A stretch of DNA of 6,622 nucleotides, from positions 2,784 to 9,405 of the forward strand of contig PAHD01000019.1 of the NCBI GenBank assembly GCA_002704685.1, in the 5' to 3' direction. Positions 1 to 6,392 of the stretch are shown here, piece after piece (positions within the stretch are counted from its first letter, which is position 1; every line of letters starts with the position of its first letter). The DNA comes from Fidelibacterota bacterium. Lineage in GTDB: Bacteria; Fidelibacterota; Marinisomatia; SCGC-AAA003-L08; D37C17. The notes beneath the pieces were generated by a model, which saw only the letters and a list, made by a program, of their open reading frames with translations, was not told the origin of the DNA and ran no database searches. Made by a program: the position numbers and the translations under genes.

Positions 1-979
1 CTGTAAAATCTTTATTTATATTTTTAACAAATTGATTTAGCGCCTGATCTTGACACTCTTTATCCAAAGACAGTGGAGCATTACTTAATTCTTTTGTTTG
101 TGTAATTATACATTGTTCATCAGCTGTTTCAAACGGTATGTTTGCTTGCTCAATTTTTGCTGTAGACTCTGCTTGGGATGGAATCATAAAGCTTAAACCT
201 AAAGAAATAGCCGGAGAGTCAGAAAAAATTAATTCCGACAAAGGCTCTTTATATTTATTCAGATTCCCAAGCTGCTGTAAATTTGTTAAAGCAAAATTGA
301 ACATAATATTTTTATTAACAGGAATTTTGGCTCCAAAATGTGTGCCTGCACCATCATAATCTAAAAGCAAATCAATGCCACCAGTATGCTGTAGTAGTGG
401 AGTATTTAGTTTAAAACCAAAAAACACTCTGGCTTTTTGTAAAATTTCATCATTATAATTATGAGAATCATTATTAATTTTTCCAGATCCAAAACCTACT
501 CCACTTTTTAAAAAATATTTTTTTTCGCTACCTAAAAAAACACCTCTATTTACAAGGCTAATGAATAAAGATAGCTCATGCTCATCTTCTGACTTAAACA
601 AAACATCTTGAATTCCTCCAACGATCTGCATTTGGTTAGATTCATAAATTTTCCTATTTACATGCAGTGAAATCTCAGATCTTGGTGTTTCCAGGTTATT
701 GATTTGGGCATGCGTTGAATATGCAATGCCATAACTCAAACCATCAGGTGATATAGCATGAAAATATAGTGATTGAGCTAGATTATTTGTATCTGTATTA
801 ATTGTTTCGCTTGCAACACCAAAAAAATATTTACTTATTGGATTTGAATCAAAATAAGTTGGCGTTCTAATTAAAGACCCGGGTCTTGAAAAAGCCACTC
901 TAGTATTTGAAAATAAATTAGTAGTTAAAAAAAATAAAATATGAAGATATAAAAAAAATTTAAATGTTTGGTTAATCAT
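1..979 (-). CDS. Putative outer-membrane beta-barrel protein, N-terminal part (3' end beyond window)
   Basis: Reading the minus strand from ATG at 979-977, the frame stays open to base 1, giving 326 residues without a stop; the C-terminus is off the window. Residues 1-24 form a signal peptide (Lys near the start, then a long Leu/Phe-rich core ending LFS). From about residue 27 to 275 the protein alternates polar and hydrophobic residues with many Gly and aromatic turns (for example GVGFGSGKI and FGFKLN), as expected of an outer-membrane beta-barrel. It is followed by a polar linker with two cysteines (about residues 290 and 309) leading to an unseen C-terminal part. A motif RPGSLIRTP follows the signal peptide. 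I recognise no named family; it resembles PorV/UPF0164-like barrels of FCB-group bacteria only in general character. It lies 23 bases after the lipoprotein gene and is probably co-transcribed with it. No clear Shine-Dalgarno precedes the start. Confidence 0.72.
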   Translation of the reverse strand, partial: MINQTFKFFLYLHILFFLTTNLFSNTRVAFSRPGSLIRTPTYFDSNPISKYFFGVASETINTDTNNLAQSLYFHAISPDGLSYGIAYSTHAQINNLETPRSEISLHVNRKIYESNQMQIVGGIQDVLFKSEDEHELSLFISLVNRGVFLGSEKKYFLKSGVGFGSGKINNDSHNYNDEILQKARVFFGFKLNTPLLQHTGGIDLLLDYDGAGTHFGAKIPVNKNIMFNFALTNLQQLGNLNKYKEPLSELIFSDSPAISLGLSFMIPSQAESTAKIEQANIPFETADEQCIITQTKELSNAPLSLDKECQDQALNQFVKNINKDFT

Positions 980-1002
980 TGAAATGTTTTTTATTAAATT
1001 AA

Positions 1003-1911
1003 TTATTCATACTCTTCGTAATCTATATCATAAGTCCAGCTCATTACTGTTCCAAAGTTTTGAGGAACGTGCAATTCAAATCCTGCCTCAGATTTTGGAC
1101 TCAAACTATTCAAGGAAACCATCGTACTATCTTCAGGATTTAAATAGTGTGTTTCACCGTTTACGAAGACTGAGAATGTTTTGGGCTCTAGTTTTTGAGA
1201 CCAATCTCTATATAAAGTGATGTTTAGCTTAACAAAATCTGCTCTTTTGCCACCGATATTTTTCACATTACCTGAAAGCTTGGTACTCCCATCGTCATCA
1301 TTAAAAGATGTTATATTCCCAATTAAAACAACTTCAGCTGGTTTTTTGTAAAGCAGAGTACCATCTTCTATGCTTGAAACAGAGGTCCCAACTGCAATAT
1401 CTGGAAAGTCTACGCCCTCTTGGTTTGTTGGCATTTTATGTGAAACAACTCTTGTAATTTGAGCCCTGTCAATATTAAGTTTTCCAATTAATGTTTCAAG
1501 TGTTACGTATTCATCGTCCTGATAAATAATATTACCATAATACACTGTACCACTTTGCATTATAATTTCTTGATTATAAATTCCTAGAGATGCGCTCCAT
1601 TGCTCCGTATTCTTGTCAAGCTGCTGGCTTTCAACCTGCTTGGTTAGTGATTTAATAATAGACCTTAAATTTTGAATTTCTGATTTGTTGGTATGAAGTT
1701 CAGACTGAAGCTCTGCTATAAAAATGTTTTCAGTAATATTATTTTTTTCTAAACTATCACTAGAGTAATTATTACCAGAGACAAGATCATCTATGTAGCT
1801 TTCTTTTTCTGTTCTGTCTTTGTTTTCACCCTTGTTTGTCTGGGGTGTGGGGTTTGATGCACATTGATATGCAAACATTAAAATAAATAAATATAATAAC
1901 CCTTTAAACAT
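1003..1911 (-). CDS. Putative lipoprotein with coiled coil, beta-rich middle and FxLYD-like C-terminal domain
   Basis: A 302-residue protein of unknown function. I chose ATG at 1911 over the longer frame beginning with TTG at 1947. The ATG puts a hydrophobic signal segment (residues 4-15) directly at the N-terminus, and a candidate promoter -10 lies at 1940-1945, downstream of that TTG. Cys17, in AYQC, is a possible lipidation site, although Gln before the Cys is not a canonical lipobox. Residues 20-55 are a polar linker. About 54-98 form a predicted coiled coil (repeated Leu/Ile with Glu/Lys/Gln). About 119-156 is a short beta-rich module of the type 'gel/strand G-x-V-x-x-G-x-I ... V-x-L-E-T-x-x-G', often seen in envelope proteins. 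About 195-290 looks like an FxLYD domain (SGNVKNIGG, then KLNITLYRDW). It is probably anchored in the envelope and co-transcribed with the downstream barrel gene. The domain calls are from pattern, not from a search. Confidence 0.72.
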   Translation of the reverse strand: MFKGLLYLFILMFAYQCASNPTPQTNKGENKDRTEKESYIDDLVSGNNYSSDSLEKNNITENIFIAELQSELHTNKSEIQNLRSIIKSLTKQVESQQLDKNTEQWSASLGIYNQEIIMQSGTVYYGNIIYQDDEYVTLETLIGKLNIDRAQITRVVSHKMPTNQEGVDFPDIAVGTSVSSIEDGTLLYKKPAEVVLIGNITSFNDDDGSTKLSGNVKNIGGKRADFVKLNITLYRDWSQKLEPKTFSVFVNGETHYLNPEDSTMVSLNSLSPKSEAGFELHVPQNFGTVMSWTYDIDYEEYE

Positions 1912-1939
1912 AGTTTGATTGAATTTAGATGCTTCCAAT

Positions 1940-1969
1940 ATTATCAAAAAATTAATTAATAATTAGCAA
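1940..1969 (-). promoter_or_regulatory. Candidate sigma-70-type promoter for the lipoprotein/barrel operon
   Basis: On the minus strand TTGCTA (1969-1964) and GATAAT (1945-1940) are separated by 18 bases. Transcription would start near 1933, giving a leader of about 22 bases before ATG 1911. In such AT-rich DNA promoter-like strings arise by chance, so this is a candidate only. Its placement agrees with the ATG start chosen for the gene. Confidence 0.33.
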
Positions 1970-1984
1970 ATTTAATAACTATTT

Positions 1985-2041
1985 TTTCAATATAATTTTA
2001 TTTTTGTAGTAAATTATTAATAAGTAATATTTCAATATAAT
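1985..2041 (+). promoter_or_regulatory. Candidate panDBC promoter region with a repeated TATAAT-containing 12-mer
   Basis: The 12-mer TTTCAATATAAT occurs exactly at 1985-1996 and again at 2030-2041, 45 bases apart start to start. Each copy ends in a perfect TATAAT -10 hexamer (1991-1996 and 2036-2041). Using the first, the leader would be about 45 bases; using the second, transcription would begin at about the panD ATG, giving a leaderless message. Neither has a good TTGACA -35 at normal spacing. The repeat could alternatively be a pair of operator half-sites. The rest of the 137-base gap between the divergent genes is A/T runs without other structure that I can see. Confidence 0.4.
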
Positions 2042-2048
2042 AAAAAAA

Positions 2049-2399
2049 ATGTTAATCAAATTATTAAAATCAAAAATTCATCGAGCCATAGTTACAGACG
2101 CAAATCTTGATTATGAAGGCTCTATTGCAATCGATTCTGATTTAATGAAATCAGCAAAAATACAAAATTACGAAAAAGTTCATGTTTTAGACATTACAAA
2201 TGGTGCAAGGCTTGAAACATATGTTATACCCGATACTCCCGGGTCAAAAAGTATTTGTATAAATGGTGCTGCAGCTCACCTTATAAAAACAGGTGATAGG
2301 GTTATTATTTTGTCTTACTGCACATTAAATAAATCTGAATCTAATAATCATAAACCAAAAATTATTAGATTAAATCATAAAAATCATATATCAGGTTGA
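2049..2399 (+). CDS. panD: Aspartate 1-decarboxylase precursor (PanD)
   Basis: Makes beta-alanine and CO2 from L-aspartate, the beta-alanine branch of pantothenate/CoA synthesis; cytoplasmic, a pyruvoyl enzyme that matures by self-cleavage. The 116 residues (E. coli 126) contain the cleavage site Gly24-Ser25 in YEGS at exactly the family's usual position, so Ser25 would become the pyruvoyl group. Other known active-site residues sit at their E. coli numbers: Lys9, His11, Arg54, Thr57, Tyr58 and Asn72 (in NGAAAH). The ATG at 2049 is preceded by a run of eight A's (its last A opens the ATG) and no Shine-Dalgarno, so initiation is either SD-independent or leaderless. It is the first gene of panD-panB-panC; its TGA overlaps the panB start. 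The C-terminal 25 residues (polar, Asn/Lys/His-rich) are not conserved in the family. Enzyme identity is very secure. Confidence 0.97.
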   Translation: MLIKLLKSKIHRAIVTDANLDYEGSIAIDSDLMKSAKIQNYEKVHVLDITNGARLETYVIPDTPGSKSICINGAAAHLIKTGDRVIILSYCTLNKSESNNHKPKIIRLNHKNHISG

Positions 2400-3163
2400 A
2401 AAAAATTACAATTCAACATATTAAAAATTTAAAAAGTTTAAAAACTAGCTTTCCTACAATAACAGCATATGATTATATGTCAGCTAAAATTGTTGACGAG
2501 GCTGAAATTCCTCTAATTCTTGTTGGGGATAGCGCTTCAATGATGATTTATGGCTATGACACAACTATTCCTATTTCTATGGAAGAAATACTATTACTAA
2601 CAAAGGCTGTCTCAAGGGGTTCTAAGCGCTCACTAATTGTTGCTGATATGCCTTTTTTGTCGTATCAACCTTCAATTGAAGAAACCATAAAAAATGCTGG
2701 TAAACTAATGAAAGAAGGTGGAGCTGCAGCGGTAAAGCTTGAAGGAGGTGTTCGCATTAAACAGAATGTTTATGCGCTAGTTGAACATGGCATTCCTGTT
2801 CTTGGTCACGTTGGGCTAACCCCCCAGTCATACCATCAAATGTCGGGCTATAAAGTTCAAGGTAAAAACAATCAAGAAGCAAAACAAATTATTGATGATG
2901 CTTGTGCTTTAGAGGAGGCTAGTGCTTTTGGTATAGTTTTAGAGTGTATTCCTGAAGCCTTAGCAGAAAAAATTACAAATACTTTAACAATACCAACCAT
3001 TGGCATTGGTTCAGGAAAAAAATGCGATGGACAAATTCAGGTTTTTCATGATATTTTAGGCTATAGTTCAGATAAACCTCCAGGGCATGCGATGCAGTAT
3101 GACTCTCTTTACTCAAGTGTTTTAAAATCTGTTAAAAAGTATAAATCTGATATAGAGAGTTAA
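2396..3163 (+). CDS. panB: 3-methyl-2-oxobutanoate hydroxymethyltransferase (PanB, ketopantoate hydroxymethyltransferase)
   Basis: Transfers a hydroxymethyl group from 5,10-methylenetetrahydrofolate to alpha-ketoisovalerate, giving ketopantoate, the first committed step of the pantoate branch; a cytoplasmic Mg-dependent TIM barrel. At 255 residues it is close to the 264 of E. coli. Seen motifs: TAYDYMSAK (23-31), VGDS with Mg ligand Asp45, ADMPFLSY with Asp84, VKLEGG with Lys114 and Glu116, GHVGLTPQS (137-145), LECIP with the putative catalytic Glu183, IGIGSG, and CDGQIQVFHDILG near the end. The start is TTG at 2396: the first in-frame Met is residue 28, inside a conserved motif, so it cannot be the start, and no better in-frame start exists. 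TTG shares bases with the panD TGA (TTGA), which points to translational coupling. Only a weak AGG (2393-2395) lies upstream and it is too close to act as a normal SD. Confidence 0.96.
   Translation: MKKITIQHIKNLKSLKTSFPTITAYDYMSAKIVDEAEIPLILVGDSASMMIYGYDTTIPISMEEILLLTKAVSRGSKRSLIVADMPFLSYQPSIEETIKNAGKLMKEGGAAAVKLEGGVRIKQNVYALVEHGIPVLGHVGLTPQSYHQMSGYKVQGKNNQEAKQIIDDACALEEASAFGIVLECIPEALAEKITNTLTIPTIGIGSGKKCDGQIQVFHDILGYSSDKPPGHAMQYDSLYSSVLKSVKKYKSDIES
3155..3159 (+). promoter_or_regulatory. Ribosome binding site of panC
   Basis: GAGAG lies inside the last panB codons, 7 bases before the panC GTG at 3167. It is the only reasonably purine-rich SD-like element among the gene starts here and supports the GTG start. 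Confidence 0.5.
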
Positions 3164-3166
3164 CTA

Positions 3167-4000
3167 GTGAAAACTTTTCACTTAGTAAGTGATTGTATTG
3201 CCTGGAGAAAAAACATTGTCAACACTGTTGGTTTTGTTCCAACAATGGGTGCGCTTCATGCCGGGCATGTTTCTTTAATTAAATCTTCCAAAAAAAACTG
3301 CAATAAAACACTAGTTTCTATTTATATAAATCCTTCTCAATTTTCTCAAGAAGAAGATCTTGGTTCTTATCCAAAAACTATCAAAGAAGATTTAAAAATT
3401 TTAAAGGGCTTAAATGTTGATGCTGTTTTTTTACCATCAGATAACGAAATATATCCTGAAGACAAACCTGATAATTTCACATATGAAAATAGTTTATTTA
3501 AAAAGCTTGAAGGAAAATCAAGACCCCATTTTTTTTATGGCGTAACCAAGGTCGTCTCCAGACTTTTTAATATTGTTAGCCCAACTCATACTTTTTTTGG
3601 TGAAAAAGATGCTCAGCAATCAAGAATTATAAATCAAATGATTAAAGATTTAAACTATAATATTCGTTTTATTTCATGCCCAACTGTAAGAAGCGAGAAT
3701 GGCCTCGCGCTAAGCTCGCGCAACAACTATCTTAGTCACAGTGAACAGAAACAGGCCAGCGTTGTATATAGGGGCTTAAAGCTCGTTGAGGAAAACATTA
3801 AAAAAGGGAATGTAAATGTAAACCAGCTAAAAAAAGTGTTTACTTCAATGATTAATAAAAATCAAAACATTCAGATTGACTATATTTCCATTGCTTGCAA
3901 TGAGACCCTCGAAGAATTAACAATATGGAGTAAAAATAGCCTAATCAGCGTTGCGATCTTTTATAAAAATGTTCGACTTATTGATAATATAGTGGTTTAG
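3167..4000 (+). CDS. panC: Pantothenate synthetase (pantoate--beta-alanine ligase, PanC)
   Basis: Joins pantoate and beta-alanine with ATP through a pantoyl-adenylate, the last step of pantothenate synthesis; cytoplasmic, nucleotidyltransferase superfamily. The 277 residues match the family length (E. coli 283). Seen motifs: VPTMGALHAGH (24-34) with the HxGH nucleotide-binding signature His31/His34, NPSQF (55-59) with the pantoate-contact Gln58, LEGKSRP (114-120), FGEKDAQQ (144-151) and the KMSKS-like LSSRN (182-186). Two departures from consensus: the usual RPGHF/RPTHF segment reads RPHFF (119-123), and the Asp usually before GLA is Asn178. The start is GTG at 3167, 3 bases after the panB stop; no ATG is available before the HxGH motif except Met27, inside it. 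The last base of the gene is 4000, so its stop overlaps the nadB stop on the other strand. Identity is secure; the effect of the variants is unknown. Confidence 0.96.
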   Translation: MKTFHLVSDCIAWRKNIVNTVGFVPTMGALHAGHVSLIKSSKKNCNKTLVSIYINPSQFSQEEDLGSYPKTIKEDLKILKGLNVDAVFLPSDNEIYPEDKPDNFTYENSLFKKLEGKSRPHFFYGVTKVVSRLFNIVSPTHTFFGEKDAQQSRIINQMIKDLNYNIRFISCPTVRSENGLALSSRNNYLSHSEQKQASVVYRGLKLVEENIKKGNVNVNQLKKVFTSMINKNQNIQIDYISIACNETLEELTIWSKNSLISVAIFYKNVRLIDNIVV

Positions 4001-5544
4001 CTTTCAATATAATGAGTCCCCTTGCTCTCTCTTGCTTCAATGCTTGATGCAATTATCGCTAAAGCTGTTTGAGCACCGTTTCTTAAGGATAAAATTTTAT
4101 CGTCAAGCTTGCTTTCCTGATAAGTTTTTTCTACATCTGACTGAAGATTTCTTAAAATATTCATAGCCGCGTGTAATTTATTTTGTGAGCGTATTAACCC
4201 TCCTAAGTTCCACATCGTATTTTTAATCGTAAGCCATTCTTGGGCAATTTGTCCACTGTCTATTGAGTTTTTTCCATGCATCCAGTGGTGCATTGGTGGA
4301 AAATAATTATCATCATCTTTATCTTGCACTGCATCATTTCCTGCATAAAAGCCCCATACCAAGCATTCTAACAACGAAGTACTTGCTAAGCGGTTTGCTC
4401 CATGAACGCCTGTACAAGATACTTCTCCAACAGCATAAAGTCGCTTAAGGGATGTTTTTCCAACTAAATTGACCCCCACTCCTCCACAACTATAGTGTGC
4501 TGCAGGAACTACAGGGATAGGATCTTTTGATATATCAATTCCTTTTCTCAGACAATAATTAAAAATTGTAGGAAATCTACTCTCTAGCCATTCTTTTTTT
4601 TTATTTGTAATATCAAGAAACATGCAGTCTGATCCTTCTTTTAACATTTCTTGGTGTATTGACCTAGAAACAACATCTCGTGGTGCAAGATCTCCCTGCT
4701 TATGATAGTTATTCATAAACTGCTGCCCCTTTAGATTTACAAGGCGACCACCTTCTCCTCTAACTGCTTCAGATATTAAAAACCTTCCAGATGGGTGATA
4801 TAGTGCTGTCGGATGAAACTGAACGTAGTGTAGATTAAAACATCTTGCCCCTGCTCTCCACGCCATAGCAATGCCATCGCCTGTTGCTCCTTTTGGGTTT
4901 GTGCTATGTAAAAACAGCTGTCCTAAACCACCCGTTGCTAGTATGGTTTTCGAAGCTAAAAATGCGATTACCTCTTTGTTGTTTTGATCTAAAACCATCG
5001 CACCAAAACAGGCTGGTTTTTTATAAATATCTGTTGAAACAGTCGAATGATGTGAAAAGGTTAAAAGGTCGATTGCTGTATGATTGCTTATAACTTCAAC
5101 CCCTGGTAATGATTCTAAATATGCCAAAGAAGATTTGTGTATACTTTCTCCTGTTTTGTCTGCATGATAAATTACGCGCGCATCGCTATGCGCTCCCTCA
5201 GAAACTCTTTTCAGCTTATCTTTTGATTTATCAAATGGAGTTTGGAGCTTATTAATCAAAAAAGCTTCAACTAACCTTGGTCCATTTTTACACAGGTGAT
5301 TAACAGCTGCATCCCATGTATGCTCGGAACCAGCTCTTTTAATGTCTTTTTTTAATTTTTCTGGACTATCGTTAAGCCCTTTATATACAATACCTCCTTG
5401 CGCCCATGGTGTACTGCCAGAAGAAAGAGACTTGCTTTTTGTTAAGACAGTAACCTTTTTACCCTTTTCAGCTGCTGTTATTGCTGCCGTAATTCCCGCA
5501 AGACCCAAACCAATAATTAAAATATCTGTTTTTTTATATTTCAT
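3997..5544 (-). CDS. nadB: L-aspartate oxidase (NadB)
   Basis: FAD enzyme of de novo NAD synthesis: oxidises L-aspartate to iminoaspartate, which NadA uses; cytoplasmic, of the succinate dehydrogenase/fumarate reductase flavoprotein superfamily. Seen: the dinucleotide-binding motif GLGLAG (12-17) with the following helix and strand, STPWAQGGI (44-52), SEGAHSDAR with Glu116 and Arg123, ATGGLGQLF (203-211), QFHPTAL with His244, SEAVRGEGG (258-266), LAPRDVVSR with Arg289, AAHYSCGGV with His350, and HGANRLASTSLLE with Arg385. These match the E. coli His244, Arg290, His351 and Arg386 almost number for number. At 515 residues it is shorter than E. coli's 540; the C-terminus stops soon after the ESKGTHY motif, where many homologues add a short DYP-type tail. 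The start ATG 5544 overlaps the nadC stop (ATGA). It is the last gene of nadA-nadC-nadB and meets panC tail to tail. Confidence 0.96.
   Translation of the reverse strand: MKYKKTDILIIGLGLAGITAAITAAEKGKKVTVLTKSKSLSSGSTPWAQGGIVYKGLNDSPEKLKKDIKRAGSEHTWDAAVNHLCKNGPRLVEAFLINKLQTPFDKSKDKLKRVSEGAHSDARVIYHADKTGESIHKSSLAYLESLPGVEVISNHTAIDLLTFSHHSTVSTDIYKKPACFGAMVLDQNNKEVIAFLASKTILATGGLGQLFLHSTNPKGATGDGIAMAWRAGARCFNLHYVQFHPTALYHPSGRFLISEAVRGEGGRLVNLKGQQFMNNYHKQGDLAPRDVVSRSIHQEMLKEGSDCMFLDITNKKKEWLESRFPTIFNYCLRKGIDISKDPIPVVPAAHYSCGGVGVNLVGKTSLKRLYAVGEVSCTGVHGANRLASTSLLECLVWGFYAGNDAVQDKDDDNYFPPMHHWMHGKNSIDSGQIAQEWLTIKNTMWNLGGLIRSQNKLHAAMNILRNLQSDVEKTYQESKLDDKILSLRNGAQTALAIIASSIEARESKGTHYIES
4002..4013 (+). 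repeat. Third copy of the 12-mer TTTCAATATAAT
   Basis: This is the same exact 12-mer as at 1985-1996 and 2030-2041, here just after the panC stop and within the final codons of nadB on the minus strand (reading HYIES). The coding context explains its presence well enough, so common function with the promoter copies is only a possibility. The flanks of the three copies do not match beyond the core. Confidence 0.3.
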
Positions 5545-6392
5545 TTTAAATCGAGGCTTATATCTTTGCTTTTAATGTTGTGAGTTAGTGCACCCATAGA
5601 TATTCCATCCACACCATCAATACAATAGCTGTCTATATTGGACATATTAATTCCACCTGAAAGCTCAATATATATTTTTTTCTTTTTTTCCTTGATCATA
5701 CCTATGGCTTGATTAATAGATTTAGGATGAAAGTTGTCAAGCAAAATCGATGTTGCTTTGGTTTTTAACACCTCCCTTAACTGCTTGCTGCTATCTACTT
5801 CGACTTGTATGTCTTTATTTGGATTTTTAGCAAAGGCTTTATCAACAGACTCTTGAAAGCTAGAATTCCCTATTAAGTGATTATCTTTAATCATTACACT
5901 GTCTTTTAGGCTATAGCGATGATTTGTGCCTCCACCTACAAAAACAGCATATTTTTCGAATCTTCTTAATCCGGGTGTAGTTTTACGCGTGTCAAGTAGC
6001 TGTATACCAAACTTTTCTGTCTTTTTGACTAGCTTTTGAGTTGTGCTTGCTATACCGCTTAGCCTTTGAATAAGATTTAAAATGACTCTTTCTTTTTTTA
6101 AAATTTCAACAATGGGCCCTGATAAAACTGCAATTTGACTACCTTTTTTTAAATAAGTGCCATCTTCTGCTGCGTGTTTAAAAACGCACTTTTTAAAACC
6201 CTGTAATATTATTTGTTTTCCAACGAACAATAAGTCTTCTTTAGCTAAAAAAACAGCTTCTGTTTGGTTGTTTTTATTTTGCGTAGATATGGTCGTTATG
6301 TCATCAAAAATATTATCTTCTATAAAAAACTGCTCTAATTTTTTATTAATATAGTCTTTATCTAGGCTTGCAACTTGTTCATGTCTAATCAT
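5541..6392 (-). CDS. nadC: Nicotinate-nucleotide pyrophosphorylase, carboxylating (quinolinate phosphoribosyltransferase, NadC)
   Basis: Converts quinolinate and phosphoribosyl pyrophosphate into nicotinate mononucleotide, CO2 and pyrophosphate, joining the NadA/NadB product to the NAD pathway; cytoplasmic. The 283 residues match the family (E. coli 297). Seen motifs: ERVILNLIQRLSGIAS (101-116), LLDTRKTTPGLR (132-143) with Arg136 and Lys137, KYAVFVGGGTNHRYSL (147-162) with His158 and Arg159, MIKDNH with Lys169, VEVDS with Glu198, LLDNF with Asp219, ELSGGIN (243-249) and the C-terminal ISMGALTHNIK followed by SLDL. These are the quinolinate and phosphate contacts known in the family. The N-terminal signature, usually GDxT, is DDIT (30-33) here, a mild variant. 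The ATG at 6392 overlaps the nadA TGA as ATGA, and the gene's own TGA overlaps the nadB ATG in the same way, so all three are probably translated in a coupled fashion. Confidence 0.96.
   Translation of the reverse strand: MIRHEQVASLDKDYINKKLEQFFIEDNIFDDITTISTQNKNNQTEAVFLAKEDLLFVGKQIILQGFKKCVFKHAAEDGTYLKKGSQIAVLSGPIVEILKKERVILNLIQRLSGIASTTQKLVKKTEKFGIQLLDTRKTTPGLRRFEKYAVFVGGGTNHRYSLKDSVMIKDNHLIGNSSFQESVDKAFAKNPNKDIQVEVDSSKQLREVLKTKATSILLDNFHPKSINQAIGMIKEKKKKIYIELSGGINMSNIDSYCIDGVDGISMGALTHNIKSKDISLDLK

Noticed and set aside
138..359. Plus-strand open frame of 73 codons
   Set aside because: It lies entirely within the minus-strand barrel gene and shows no recognisable protein features.
984..1220. 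Plus-strand open frame of 78 codons
   Set aside because: It overlaps the end of the lipoprotein gene antisense and has no family-like pattern.
1912..1947. Twelve-codon N-terminal extension of the lipoprotein from TTG at 1947
   Set aside because: It would put a polar stretch before the signal segment and would start upstream of the best promoter candidate's transcription start.
1912..2048. Riboswitch or structured RNA leader before panD
   Set aside because: The gap is short and almost pure A/T, with no G/C stems or conserved aptamer-like elements visible.
3980..4009. Possible hairpin TATTGA ... TCAATA around the panC/nadB junction as a bidirectional terminator
   Set aside because: The stem is only six A/T-rich pairs with an 18-base loop and no T-run follows, so it is too weak to call a terminator.
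4263..5575. Three plus-strand open frames of 61-77 codons (4263-4448, 4884-5093, 5342-5575)
   Set aside because: All are antisense to nadB, whose protein is clearly conserved across them; they are reading-frame shadows.
6157..6354. Plus-strand open frame of 65 codons
   Set aside because: It is antisense to the conserved nadC N-terminal region and has no independent support.
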